Assembly (NCBI GenBank): GCA_012861695.1 | Contig: JAAOOA010000454.1 | Coordinates: forward strand, 124,001 to 188,000 | Source: Trematomus loennbergii | Lineage: Eukaryota; Chordata; Actinopteri; Perciformes; Nototheniidae | Length of the DNA stretch: 64,000 nucleotides | Direction of reading: 5' to 3' | Shown: in pieces, positions 1 to 11,625 of the stretch | Numbering within the stretch: the stretch's first letter is position 1 | Layout: every line of letters starts with the position of its first letter | Notes under the pieces: model-generated | Seen by the model: the letters and a program-made list of their open reading frames with translations, nothing else | What the model was told of the DNA's origin: nothing | Databases searched by the model: none | Position numbers and translations under genes: made by a program

Positions 1-349
1 TAAGACGTTTAATACAATTATAATATATAGTAAAGTAAAATATATATTGGTGTAGATAAAGTAATGTGTGCACTACTTGAATATATAAAAACATGTATGT
101 TACAATAGAGTTGTGCATTAATATTAACAAGAGAATGCAATTCCTGAAGAAATTGCTAGTGGGAATGCTTTATGCTGAAAATCTGACGCTAAACTACTAT
201 GGTGAAATGTAATGTGTAAGAAGAAAGTGAAGAATTTAGATTGAAATGATACATGAACACTGGGGGCTTGAATGTGTGATGAGAGAAGAAAAGAAGTAAA
301 AAGGCTTGGAAAAGCAGCAGAATATTTGAACTGCAAACTTTTGAACTAA
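1..349. other. AT-rich duplicated spacer (start of block 1)
   Basis: No gene is visible. The sequence is the AT-rich stretch that follows the TRIM 3' tail in every duplicated block. It recurs forward at about 8264-8612, 23737-24035, 38812-39108 and 59784-60081. Its first ~120 bases recur reversed near 28090-28215, 43060-43190 and 52320-52450. The window therefore begins inside a duplication unit. Confidence 0.8.
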
Positions 350-1655
350 CTTGATGGTGAATGATCTGTCACCATGCCAACGGCATTTGATGACATCCCA
401 TAATACGCTTAGATGTGTGGATGGCTGCATTGTTACCAAACCTGTGAAGTGTTGGGCCGTTGGAGCATTTTCACTGAAGTTATGAGAAAACCGTGTTTCA
501 TGGTGAGCCTTGTTACCATGGCAACGGCATTTGAAGAAACCCCATAATTGACGTAGAGCTGTTGAGGGCTGTACCGGTGATATACAAGTGAAGTTTGGAG
601 GACGATCGGACCGTGTCCATTGGACTTACAGCGACATCGTGCTTCATGGCGAGTGGTCTGTCGCCATGGCAACGGCATTTGATGACACCCCATAATACGG
701 TTAGATGCGTTGATGGCTGCATCGTTACCAAACCTGTGAAGTTTTGGGCCGTTTGGAGCATTTTCACTGAAGTTATGAGAAAACCGTGTTTCATGGTGAG
801 CATTGTGTTGCCATGGCAACGGCATTTGAAGAAACCCCATAATTGACGTAGAGCTGTTGAGGGCTGGACCGGTGATATACAAGTGAAGATTGGGGGACGA
901 TCGGACCGTGTCCATTGGACTTACAGCGACATCGTGCTTCATGGCGAGTGGTCTGTCGCCATGGCAACGGCATTTGAAGAAATCTCAAAACTGTCCTGTA
1001 GATGTCTTCACGGCTGGACTGTTAGCACACATGTGAAGTTTGAGCACTTTTTGAACATTTTCATAGGAGTTATAGCGACATCGTCTTTTATGGCGAGGGA
1101 TGCGTTTCCATGGAAACGGCATATGGTGAGATCTCAGATTTGGCGTAGAGCTGTTGAGGCATGGACCGGTGATATACAAGTGAAGATTGGGGGACGATTG
1201 GACAGTGTCGATTGGACTTACAGCGACATCGTGTTTCATGGCGAGTTGTCTGTCGCCATGGCAACGGCATTTGATGACACCCCATAATACGCTTAGATGC
1301 GTTGATGGCTGCATCGTTACCAAACCTGTGAAGTTTTGGGTGTTTGGAGTATTTTCACTGAAGTTATGATAAAACCGTGTTTCAAGGTGAGCATTGTGTT
1401 GCCATGGCAACGGCATTTGAAGAAATCTCAAAACTGTCCCGTAGATGTCTTCACGGCTGGACTGTTAGCACACATGTGAAGTTTGAGCACTTTTTGAAAA
1501 TGTTCATAGGAGTTATACATTACATTAGGAGGTTACATTACTCTCTCTCTTCTCTTGATCGCCCTCTCTCTTCTCTTGATCGCCCTCTTGATCTTCGGCA
1601 TATGATGATGACACCCCATAATTGACGTAGAGCTGTTGAGGGCAGGACCATTAAC
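350..1655. repeat. ~147-bp-period satellite, array 1 (8 monomers)
   Basis: Eight monomers are marked by the anchor GCAACGGCAT or close variants at 376, 521, 669, 816, 964, 1113, 1261 and 1407, a spacing of 145-149 bp. Related monomer types alternate: one continues GATGACACCCCATAATAC, one GAAGAAACCCCATAATTG, one GAAGAAATCTCAAAACTG, so the higher-order unit is about 295 bp. The joins carry GTTGCCATGGCAAC or GTTACC/GTCGCC variants, which fit the RFX X-box consensus. A short CTCTTCTCTTGATCGCC microsatellite lies at about 1540-1600, followed by a partial monomer. Short ORFs on both strands are repeat artefacts. Confidence 0.9.
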
Positions 1656-2832
1656 CTTTATCTGAAGTCTGCTGATCTGAGCATGTCGGTTGGAGTGATG
1701 CCATCATCGTGTCCATTACACAGGTGTTTATAGTTGAGCTAACGAGCTCTGCAGAGATCATAGGTTTCCATTGTTCTGAATGAGAGATAAACCTCTTGCA
1801 TGTGAACGTTTGTGGAAGAACCGTAACAGATATCTGTGAAATTTCAAAACGTGAAGCATGTCAAGGAAGTTGAGTATCTGAAGTGTAATTTTTGTGTACT
1901 TTCGGGTTAATAATGTGGCCTTTTTGGCAGTTTAACTAAGGTGTGCGGCTGCTGCTGTGAGGAAATATCAGCCTGAAATTACAATGGGCTTTAATGGAGA
2001 CATGTTGAAGTTTTTGTCACTTCATGCCCTCAAGAGGCATTTTGTTTAATTATTTTGTTTAATTATGTTATTTTTCAAGCTACGAGATGTTTTCCTACGT
2101 TTGTCATGAAAGATTATGTCTCAGGAGGAATTAGGGTGCTGTGACATCACGCACTCTGCCTTAACGAGCTGCGCAATGTTAAAGTAAAAATGTTAAAAAT
2201 GTGATGTATTATGGGATGTATCTCTGGAATTATGAAAGTTATGAATGATAAAAGTAATAGCCTGCGATTCCCGACCGAGCTGAACTTTGATGTTTGAACG
2301 GAGTTTGCGATGTTGAATGTGGGAGTAGAAGAGGGACAAAATAAGTCCGGAATAATACACTTTTGTCCGTAGCATAACATATAGTGGAATGCTGTATCAG
2401 CATTCCACTAATAATGATATCACTGATTATTAAAGCAGCAACAATCACATTTATGAGAAAAGAGCAAACAGATGTTACAATGCTGTCCAATAATAAACTA
2501 ACTAACATATCTGATTAAATCAGTTTCACAAGAACAGAGGATTCTTCAGACTGAAAACAAGTTGCTAATTTTCCTCATTTTATTCATGTTTATTTCCTCA
2601 CTGACATGAAGTGTCTCAAAGTAAATACAAAATATCTCTAACTTGATTTCAGTTTTCACAAGGACTCCACTTCTCCCTCGATTTTCTCACTTTTTACGTT
2701 TTCTCTCTGTTAATTCATAAAGAAAAAAGCTGACACGGCTTCACTTCAGCGGGCGCCATCTTTAACGAATCAGCATCTCTTTACTTTCAAAGGCTTTTTC
2801 AGCACTTAATGTTATCAGTAGTAACCACATGA
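1656..2832. other. Duplicated spacer without gene
   Basis: This stretch is nearly identical to about 9326-10510 in block 2. Its distal part (about 2390-2830) recurs inverted at about 27930-28080 and 52199-52320. No open frame of convincing length or composition, RNA gene or transposon end was recognised. Confidence 0.7.
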
Positions 2833-2833
2833 C

Positions 2834-3260
2834 TTAAAGGTCACATATTATGCAAAATCCACTTCTTCATGTCTCTTCTACAACATGTGTCCCCTCTCTC
2901 ATGTCTCTTTACATCAACATGTGTCCCCTCTTCTTCATGTCTCTTCTACATCAACATGTGTCCCCTCTTCTTCATGTCTCTTCTACATCAACATGTGTCC
3001 CCTCTTCTTCATGTCTCTTCTACATCAACATGTGTCCCCTCTTCTTCATGTCTCTTCTACATCAACATGTGTCCCCTCTTCTTCATGTCTCTTCTACATC
3101 AACATGTGTCCCTCTTCTTCATGTCTCTTCTACATCAACATGTGTCCCCTCTTCTTCATGTCTCTTCTACATCAACATGTGTCCCCTCTTCTTCATGTCT
3201 CTTCTACATCAACATGTGTCCCTCTTCTCATGTCTCTTCTACATCAACATGTGTCCCCTC
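2834..3260. repeat. 37-bp minisatellite 1 within a MITE-like element
   Basis: A TTAAAGGTCACATATTATGC-type start at 2834 leads into about 10.7 tandem copies of a 37-bp unit (2861-3260) containing TCTTCTACATCAACATGTGT and CCCCTCTTCTTC. Units differ only by 1-base slips. The array is open in several frames only because of its periodicity. The unit resembles a single-copy segment of the TTAA-flanked MITE at 16826-17321, so the array probably arose by expansion inside a related element. Confidence 0.85.
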
Positions 3261-3959
3261 TGTGGAAAGAGACTCTGAAAGTTTCAGGAACAAAGATTCT
3301 CTCTCTTTTTGTCTGATCCATTTATATAAAAACCTGTCTGAAAATGAGCTGATCAGATTTTGGCCACTTTATGATGTCATAACGATGTTTTGGCTTGTGT
3401 AATCATTAGCCAATCAGCAACCAAGGTAACCCCTATATTTGTTATCCTAATACTGCAGTGGTGTGCAAATGTATGGACTTTTACCATACCTGTACATAAG
3501 ACTGGTTTCTCTAAATTCGCCTTTTTTAATACTGTGAGCCAGAAATCTCCACTTTAGAATCATTTACATACACCAAACTTTCCAATTGGATATTTTCATT
3601 ATTTCATTCAAAGCCTGATTTATAGAGCATTTTATTTAATTTTAAAGGACAAACATGTGAGGTTTTTGGGGCGTGTTGATAGTATTTTGTTATTTATAGA
3701 GTAATCCAATGTCTATGTGTTGTTGCGTGACCTGTCCATGTTACAGTGTTTAATGAGAAACTGAATAACTTTTTGAAATGGATAGGTGTCTGATTAGATG
3801 CCATGGTGTCTTCTTTTTTAGTCACAACATTTTTGGTACAAATGTTTATGTTACAACATAAAAGAACAGAAAAAGTAGATCACAAAGCCAGGAAATAGCT
3901 GTAACTGATACAAGTTTAATTGGGATGTAATACAGAATGTGTTATTGCTCTGACTTCAG
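3261..3959 (+). other. lrrc18 intron-derived sequence, copy 1
   Basis: From about 3450 to the acceptor at 3958-3959 this matches the 3' part of the intron of the complete lrrc18 gene (reverse complement of about 62621-63150), including the TTGCTCTGACTTCAG acceptor. The part nearer the minisatellite is duplication-specific. No exon 1 is present here. Confidence 0.75.
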
Positions 3960-4385
3960 CTGGAGGAGCTCCCTGCGTCTGTCGGCCGTCTCCAGAACCT
4001 TCTGGTCCTGAACCTGTGTAACAACCGTCTGTCCAGCCTCCCCAGTGCCATGGGTCTCCTGAAGAAGCTTCTGACTCTCAGCCTGGGGATGAACCAGCTG
4101 AACGACCTGCCCTCCTCCATCTCCGCCCTGCAGGAGCTGCGGCACATCGGCCTCTCCGACAACAAGTTCACCCGCGTCCCCTTCTGCATCTCCAGGATGG
4201 ACAAACTGGAGCGGGTCAACCTGGACAGGAACCCCATCGTCACCGAGGATAAATTCAATCAGTCCAATAATACGGAGAAGCTCTACCTGGTGAAGGAGAG
4301 CGTCCTGTGTGAAGACTGCCTCAATAAGTGCCAGACTGACAGGAAGACGATGGAGGATAATGAAAACTGGAATGAGACAAATTGA
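3960..4385 (+). pseudogene. lrrc18: Orphan lrrc18 exon 2, copy 1
   Basis: These 426 bases match the terminal exon of lrrc18 exactly in length. They are open throughout and encode LEELPASVGRL onward: leucine-rich repeats (LNLCNN, LSLGMN, IGLSDN, VNLDRN motifs), then a Cys-rich tail (CEDCLNKC), ending NWNETN-stop. A splice acceptor directly precedes them. No first exon lies within reach on this strand, so the copy is an orphan exon carried by segmental duplication. Differences from the complete gene are a few substitutions (for example EDKF for EDKS). Function is unlikely unless it is spliced to an unseen exon. Confidence 0.85.
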
Positions 4386-5720
4386 CCGGGTAAACCCAAC
4401 CTGTTGACCCAGGAAGGATAAGAAAAAAACACTTATAGGAACTTTATATGTATAGTTTTGACTCATTTTATTTTACCACACTGTTTACTCAAGCATACTG
4501 TACTGTTTCCTTATAGTAAAGTGGTTTTAAGTTGCACTACAGCACCATCTACTGTTCTAAAACGTACAGTAAGTAAGTTATTCAATCCCCCACCAGATGT
4601 CCATGATGCATTATAATTGGCTTAAATAGAGCTGGTATTTGCAGTGTTTTGGTCAAAGACACTCTTTATGTTTGACTTTTTGCATTATTTTTAACCAACA
4701 GGTCATCTCAACCTTTTGTTATTATAAATTTGCTTTAAAAAAAAAAAAGCTTACAGTATATTGCATGCACCTTGTTGATAATTTTCAACCTTTGAAGACA
4801 CGTGTACACATCTAAATACACATACTAAACTAATGACAGAAGACTCAACCTAAGATAATGTTGGTTCAACAGTTTGGTCTGAGCATAACTGTGCTTATTA
4901 TTAAAAAAAGTCCTTTCTGTTATTAGACTTCCTAAATCCTCTAATTTGATCCAATAAGCAACTTTTATGTTACGAAATGACTCCAGTTGTACCTCCAAAA
5001 TCTCCGCTGTTGTCTTAAATAACATGTCCTTCTGCCCTCTGTTTATTCCTACTGATCTTATCACTAGCTTGGGATCCATTCTTTTTTCCAGCCCGATCTC
5101 AGTGTCTATAGTGTCCGTGTGCTGCATCTACACAAACAGTCAATACAATCTGAAAACAGTGAATTATCTCAGAGATGTCACCTAGTTTTCTCCACACTGC
5201 TGATCTGCAGAGTGCTGAGTAGACTGAATGAAGATCTCTGCAGATAGAGGCTTAATGAGCAAACAGCCTGGTATTGACTCAGCCATATAGTGAGAATGAT
5301 CAATGGTACAGTGAAATGTGAGGGGACACGGCACAACATCTATACAAAATAACCCCTGGTCCAACAATATCAAATTAACATGTACGGTTTGAGAGAAACA
5401 TGTTTATGCTGAATTGCTCAATGGTAACAAATATATTATAGTGGTTTTAAACTGGTTTATCAATTCTTCCACTACAAAAACAAGTAAATACCTAAAAATG
5501 ATTGTTTTGTTATCTGTTTATTTATTTTTAGTGTATAGCTTGGTATGAGTGTGTAGCCAAAGCTAAAGGTGGTCACAGCTGAACAGTTTGATGCTCTTTG
5601 GGCACAGCACAGCTCCCGCACACAGTCAGTGTTATTGAAAATAAATTCACACTCCTGCTGTCTTTTGTTTCTCCCTGCTTTTTCCTCAGCCAATCCATCA
5701 GCCTCTACACACACACACAC
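4386..5720. other. Duplicated spacer with an unrecognised ~100-codon open frame
   Basis: This is nearly identical to 12052-13283. On the minus strand, 5127-4825 is open for 100 codons (start MQHTDTIDTEIGLEKR) and follows an acceptor-like TTGTTTGTGTAG. The same frame is open at 12781-12485. I do not recognise the peptide. Because the two copies are almost identical overall, shared openness is weak evidence for coding. It may be a stray exon of another gene or chance. A short (CA)n lies at 5708-5726; it is the short form of the tract at 13284-13411. Confidence 0.5.
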
Positions 5721-6196
5721 ACACAACCTTTATTCCAGCAATGAATGAGACATCCCTGAGTTACATGAGAGGAAACAGAGTTCAGTAGAGGAGGTCTGAC
5801 AGAGCTCCCTCACCTCCCTCACCTGACTCACTGAGACGAACCAGGAAACAGAGTTCAGCAGAGGAGGCGTGACAGAGCTCCTCCCTCATGACTCACCTGA
5901 GACGAACCAGGAAACAGTTTGTTCTTCTCCCTCACTGCAGAGAGACAGACGGACTGAAAAACAGACGCTCAGATTCACCTTCAGACCAAACTAACAACTT
6001 CCTCTGAGTTCAGCTACAGGAGAGAAAAGTGGAAACTACAACCCTGCTGCTTCACCCTGCGGACCCTCCACCCCCTGAAGGTGAGTCTCCAAACATCACT
6101 CAAAGTTAATTTCAGTGAAGTCAGTAGAGGAGGGGGAGGGGAGCCATGACTGACTGTACTTCCTGTCTGCTGTGTTTCAGCTTCACTCAGAGACAC
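5721..6196 (+). promoter_or_regulatory. TRIM A 5' region: tandem repeat, non-coding exon and 100-bp intron
   Basis: Two imperfect ~75-bp direct repeats (about 5769-5917, marked GGAAACAGAGTTCAG) precede a leader. A GTGAGT donor at 6081 and a TTTCAG acceptor ending at 6180 define a 100-bp intron just upstream of the start codon. The same arrangement precedes TRIM B with the same intron length. The promoter is inferred to lie in or upstream of the direct repeats; no clear TATA box was seen. Confidence 0.6.
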
Positions 6197-7568
6197 ATGG
6201 CTTCCAGGTTAGAGGAAGATCTCTGCTGTCCGGTCTGTCAGGAAGTCTTTAGAGATCCTGTCATTCTGTCTGCTGCCACAGCTTCTGTAAAGCCTGTCTG
6301 CAGACCTGGTGGACGGGGAAGAAGTAAAGAGTGTCCAGTTTGTATGACAGAATCTCAAGAAGATCCCCCTGTAACTTTGCTTTAAAGAACCTGTGTGAGT
6401 CCTTCTTACTGGAGAGAGGTCAGAGACCTCCAGAGGCTCTCTGCAGTCTGCACTCTGAGAAACTCAGACTCTTCTGTCTGGACCATCAGCAGCCAGTGTG
6501 TCTCGTCTGCAGAGATTAAAAACACACAAACACCACAGAATCACACCCATGGATGAAGCTGCTCAGGATCTCAGGAGGAGCTCCAGAAAGCTCTGCAGCC
6601 CTTTCAGGAGAAACTGAAGCTCTTTGAAGAAGTTAAAGTGAAGTTTGATCTAACAGCAGGACATGAAGGACCAGGCTCAACACACAGAGACGCAGATCAA
6701 GGAGCAGTTTAAGAAGCTTCACCAGTTTCTAGAAGAGGAAGAGGAGGCCAGGATGGCTGCACTGAGGGAGGAAGAGAGCAGAAGAGGAAGATGATGGAGG
6801 AGAAGATGGAGGCTGTGAGCAGAGAGATAGCAGCTCTTTCACACACAGTCAGAGCCACAGAGGAGGAGCTGAGAGCTGGAGACGTCTCTTCCTGCTCAAC
6901 TACAAGGCTGCAGTGGAGAGGCTGCAGCGCCCCTGCTGGAGGATCCACAGCTGCCCTCAGGAGCTCTGATAGACCAGGCCAAACACCTGGGCAACCTCAG
7001 CTTCAACATCTGGAGCAAGATGAAGGACATGGTGTCCTACTCTCCTCTCATGCTGGACCCAAACACTGCTCGTAGAGGACTCGTCCTGTCTGAAGATCTG
7101 ACCAGAGTGAGACGAGGAGGAGAGAGACAGAAACTTCCTGATAATCCAGAGAGGTTTGATTCTGACTGGTCTGTCCTGAGCTCTGAGGGCTTTAACTCAG
7201 GGACACACAGCTGGGATGTCCAGGTTACAGACAGTACATTCTGGTTCTGGGTGTGTTAGCAGAGTCTGTCCAGAGGAAGAGAGACATGGTCTGGATCATG
7301 GGGAATATGTTTCCATGGAGGTAAATACTCAGCATGGTCACCATCAGATCCACTCACTCGTCTCCGCCTGAAGAAGGAGCTCCAGAGGGTCAGAGTGAAT
7401 CTGGACTGGAACAGAGGAGAGTTGTCGTTCTCTGATCCTGACACTAACACACACATACACACCTTCTCACACACTTTCACTGAGAAGATGTTTCCATACT
7501 TTAACGCTGAGGATGAAGTGAAGATATTACCGCTGAAGGTGTGTGTGACAGTGGAGCAGAGCAGGTAG
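6197..7568 (+). pseudogene. TRIM A, TRIM35/A33-like gene broken by many frameshifts
   Basis: The start [22 protein letters not shown] is the RING beginning shared by all copies. Pieces of B-box ([12 protein letters not shown]), coiled coil, PRY and SPRY follow in order but in different frames, ending at a TAG at 7566-7568. Intact family members act as RING E3 ubiquitin ligases, often in innate immunity. Compared with TRIM B, the copy lacks single bases at about ten places, mostly within runs (for example CAGGAGGAG for CAGGGAGGAG, GTCTCTTCC for GTCTCCTTCC). That pattern fits either decay or consensus errors in the assembly. The acidic repeat in PRY is absent here. The B-box third-ligand Cys is retained. 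Confidence 0.8.
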
Positions 7569-8263
7569 AGATCAACGGGATCATTATATCCATGATGTTT
7601 ATCTCTTAAAGCAGGAGTGTGCAAACTTTTTTCAAAGAGGACCGGATTGATAATGTGAATATTATATCACAATTCTTATTGTCACAATTCTTATTGTCAC
7701 TGACCTTTATGTCAGGTGGTAGTTTAACCTTCTCTGTTTTATTGAAACTATGTTGTTATAAATTGTTCATTTGTGATTTGGCATGATGGGAAAATAAATA
7801 AATAATATGTTTAATTCAACTGCAAGTTTGAGCAGCGAATCATTTCTCAGATCCAAAATGAAATGCATTTTAATTTCCAGTCCAGACAATATTGATTTTA
7901 AATCGTTGAAATTAAAGTTTTATTACATGCAATTTTTACATTTTAAACTTGTTTAATCATATAAAACATAAGAGTTACTGGGTTTAAATTAACTCCCTGA
8001 CAAACAGGGAATCAAATAAATGTTTTAAAGAGATTTCTAAGTATTTAAAAACGGAGTAAATGTTAAACCCAGTTTTCCCAGGAGAAGCCTAAACAGAGAG
8101 GACGACCCATTGCTGTTCAGCGTGGATTATCAAATGCACACGTTTATAAACTCTAAAGGATTTCATCTCAATCTAAAATACTGATTTCTTGGCAGCGGTG
8201 TGTTATCGAGTATTAACAACCTCTTAAACGTCCAATTTGACCAATCAGAATTGAGTATTCAGC
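7569..8263 (+). other. TRIM 3' tail with candidate poly(A) signals
   Basis: This conserved tail follows every TRIM copy and holds overlapping AATAAA motifs near 7793-7805. Compared with the tail of TRIM B, about 450 bp (equivalent to 22745-23195) is missing here. No gene is present. Confidence 0.7.
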
Positions 8264-8612
8264 TAAGACGTTTAATACAATTATAATATATAGTAAAGTA
8301 AAATATATATTGGTGTAGATAAAGTAATGTGTGCACTACTTGAATATATAAAAACATGTATGTTACAATAGAGTTGTGCATTAATATTAACAAGAGAATG
8401 CAATTCCTGAAGAAATTGCTAGTGGGAATGCTTTATGCTGAAAATCTGACGCTAAACTACTATGGTGAATGTAATGTGTAAGAAGAAAGTGAAGAATTTA
8501 GATTGAAATGATACATGAACACTGGGGGCTTGAATGTGTGATGAGAGAAGAAAAGAAAGTAAAAAGGCTTGGAAAAGCAGCAGAATATTTGAACTGCAAA
8601 CTTTTGAACTAA
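8264..8612. other. AT-rich duplicated spacer (start of block 2)
   Basis: This repeats 1-349 almost exactly. The tandem duplication boundary is taken at 8264, where the TAAGACGTTTAATAC sequence restarts after the TRIM A tail. No gene is present. Confidence 0.75.
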
Positions 8613-9325
8613 CTTGATGGTGAATGATCTGTCACCATGCCAACGGCATTTGATGACATCCCATAATACGCTTAGATGTGTGGATGGCTGCATTGTTACC
8701 AAAACCTGTGAAGTGTTGGGCCGTTTGGAGCATTTTCACTGAAGTTATGAGAAAACCGTGTTCATGGTGAGCCTTGTTACCATGGCAACGGATTTGGAAG
8801 AAACCCCATAATTGACGTAGAGCTGTTGAGGCTGTACCGTGATATACAAGTGAAGTTTGGAGGACGACGGACCGTGTCCATTGGACTTACAGCGACATCG
8901 TGCTTCATGGCGGTGGTCTGTCGCCATGGCAACGGCATTTGATGACACCCATAAATACGGTTAGATGCGTTGATGGCTGCATCGTTACCAAACCTGTGAA
9001 GTTTTGGGTTGTTTGGAGTATTTTCACTGAAGTTATGATAAAACCGTGTTTCAAGGCGAGCATTGTGTTGCCATGGCAACGGCATTTGAAGAAATCTCAA
9101 AACTGTCCCGTAGATGTCTTCACGGCTGGACTGTTAGCACACATGTGAAGTTTGAGCACTTTTTGAAAATGTTCATAGGAGTTATACATTACATTAGGAG
9201 GTTACATTACTCTCTCTCTTCTCTTGATCGCCCTCTCTCTTCTCTTGATCGCCCTCTTGATCTTCGGCATATGATGATGACACCCATAATTGACGTAGAG
9301 CTGTTGAGGGCAGGACCATTAAGTT
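8613..9325. repeat. ~147-bp satellite, array 2 (4 monomers)
   Basis: Anchors lie at 8639, 8785, 8929 and 9076. The array has four monomers fewer than array 1, with a cluster of 1-base deletions at about 8700-8960 relative to the other arrays. A perfect GTTGCCATGGCAAC lies at 9067-9080, and the CTCTTGATCGCC microsatellite at about 9210-9265. Confidence 0.88.
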
Positions 9326-10510
9326 TATCTGAAGTCTGCTGCTCTGAGCATGTCGGTTGGAGTGATGACATCATCGTGTTCCATTACACAGGTGTTTATA
9401 GTTGAGCTAACGAGCTCTGCAGAGATCATAGGTTTCCATTGTTCTGAATGAGAGATAAACCTCTTACATGTGAACGTTTTGTGGAAGAACCGTAACAGAT
9501 ATCTGTGAAATTTCAAAACGTGAAGCATGTCAAGGAAGTTGAGTATCTGAAGTGTAATTTTTGTGTACTTTCGGGTTAATAATGTGGCCTTTTTGCAGTT
9601 TAACTCAAGGTGTGCGGCTGCTGCTGTGAGGAAATATCAGCCTGAAATTACAATGGGCTTTAATGGAGACATGTTGAACGTTTTTGTCACTTCATGCCCT
9701 CAAGAGGCATTTTGTTTAATTATTTTGCTTAATTATTTATTATATTTTTCAAGCTACGAGATGTTTTCCTACGTTTGTCATGAAAGATTATGTCTCAGGA
9801 GGAATTAGGGTGCTGTGACATCACGCACTCTGCCTTAACGAGCTGCGCAATGTTAAAGTAAAAATGTTAAAAATGTGATGTATTATGGATGTATCTCTGG
9901 AATTATGAAAGTTATGAATGATAAAAGTAATAGCCTGCGATTCCCGACCGAGCTGAACGTTTTGATGTTTGAACGGAGTTTTCGATGTTGAATGTGGGAG
10001 AGAAGAGGACAAAATAAGTCGGCGGAATAATACACTTTTTGTCCGTAGCATAACATATAGTGGAATGCTGTATCAGCATTTCCACTAAATAATGATATCA
10101 GATTATTAAAGCAGCAACAATCACATTTAATGAGAAAAGAGCAAACAGATGTTACAATGCTGTCCAATAATAAACTAACTAACATATCTGATTAAATCAG
10201 TTTGACAAGAACAGAGGATTCTTCAGACTGAAAACAAGTTGCTAATTTTCCTCATTTTATTCATGTTTATTTCCTCACTGACATGAAGTGTCTCAAAGTA
10301 AATACAAAATATCTCTAACTTTGATTTCAGTTTTCACAAGGACTCCACTTCTCCCCTCGATTTTCTCACTTTTTACGTTTTATCTCTGTTAATTCATAAA
10401 GAAAAAAGCTGACACGTCTTCACTTCAGCGGGCGCCATCTTTAACGAATCAGCATCTCTTTACTTTCAAAGGCTTTTTCAGCACTTTAATGTTATCAGTA
10501 GTAACCACAT
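9326..10510. other. Duplicated spacer without gene
   Basis: This is the counterpart of 1656-2832, with scattered 1-4 base differences. No gene, RNA or transposon end was recognised. Confidence 0.7.
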
Positions 10511-10911
10511 GACTTAAAGGTCACATATTATGCAAAATCCACTTCTTCATGTCTCTTCTACATCAACATGTGTCCCCTCTTCTTCATGTCTCTTCTACAT
10601 CAACATGTGTCCCCTCTTCTTCATGTCTCTTCTACATCAACATGTGTCCCCTCTTCTTCATGTCTCTTCTACATCAACATGTGTCCCCTCTTCTTCATGT
10701 CTCTTCTACATCAACATGTGTCCCCTCTTCTTCATGTCTCTTCTACATCAACATGTGTCCCCTCTTCTCATGTCTCTTCTACATCAACATGTGTCCCCTC
10801 TTCTTCATGTCTCTTCTACATCAACATGTGTCCCCTCTTCTTCATGTCTCTTCTACATCAACATGTGTCCCCTCTTCTCATGTCTCTTCTACATCAACAT
10901 GTGTCCCCTCT
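10511..10911. repeat. 37-bp minisatellite 2 within a MITE-like element
   Basis: About ten copies of the 37-bp unit (10541-10911) follow the TTAAAGGTCACATATTATGC start. They have the same flanks as minisatellite 1 but a different copy number and different internal slips. Confidence 0.85.
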
Positions 10912-11625
10912 GTGGAAAGAGACTCTGAAAGTTTCAGGAACAAAGATTCTCTCTCTTTTTGTCCTGATCCATTTATATAAAAACCTGTCTGAAAATGAGC
11001 TGATCAGATTTTGGCCACTTTATGATGTCATAACGATGTTTTGGCTTGTGTAACCATTAGCCAATCACCAACCAACCAAGGTAACCCCCTATATTTGTTA
11101 TCCTAATACCTGCAGTGGTGTGCAAATGTATGGACTTTTACCATACCTGTACATAAGACTGGTTTCTCTAAATTCGCCTTTTTTAATACTGTGAGCCAGA
11201 AATCTCCACTTTAGAATCATTTACATACACCAAACTTTCCATTTACATAAGGATATTTTTCATTATTTCATTCAAAGCCTGATTTATAGAGCATTTTATT
11301 TTAATTTGAAAGGACAAACATGTGAGGTTTTTGGGGCGTGTTGATAGTATTTTGTTATTTATAGAGTAATCCAATGTCTATGTGTTGTTGCGTGACCTGT
11401 CCATGTTACAGTGTTTAATGAGAAACTGAATAACTTTTTGAAATGGATAGGTGTCTGATTAGATGCCATGGTGTCTTCTTTTTTAGTCACAACATTTTTG
11501 GTACAAATGTTTATGTTACAACATAAAAGAACAGAAAAAGTAGATCACAAAGCCCAGGAAATAGCTGTAACTGATACAAGTTTAATTGGGATGTAATACA
11601 GAATGTGTTATTGCTCTGACTTCAG
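10912..11625 (+). other. lrrc18 intron-derived sequence, copy 2
   Basis: This matches 3261-3959 and ends in the same TTGCTCTGACTTCAG acceptor at 11625. No first exon is present. Confidence 0.75.

Noticed and set aside
433..942. Open frames in the 147-bp satellite on both strands (arrays 1-5)
   Set aside because: They recur with the repeat period, overlap on both strands and shift frame between monomers; no protein family resemblance.
2850..3402. Long frames of HVSSTSTCVPSS-like repeats in the 37-bp minisatellite arrays
   Set aside because: All forward frames are open in parallel because the repeat lacks stops; periodic low-complexity products are artefacts.
3942..4466. 174-codon frame antisense to lrrc18 exon 2 (also at 11608, 41264, 62114)
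   Set aside because: It lies opposite a clear leucine-rich-repeat exon with family-specific residues. Its openness follows from the codon composition of the sense strand, and it has no recognisable domain.
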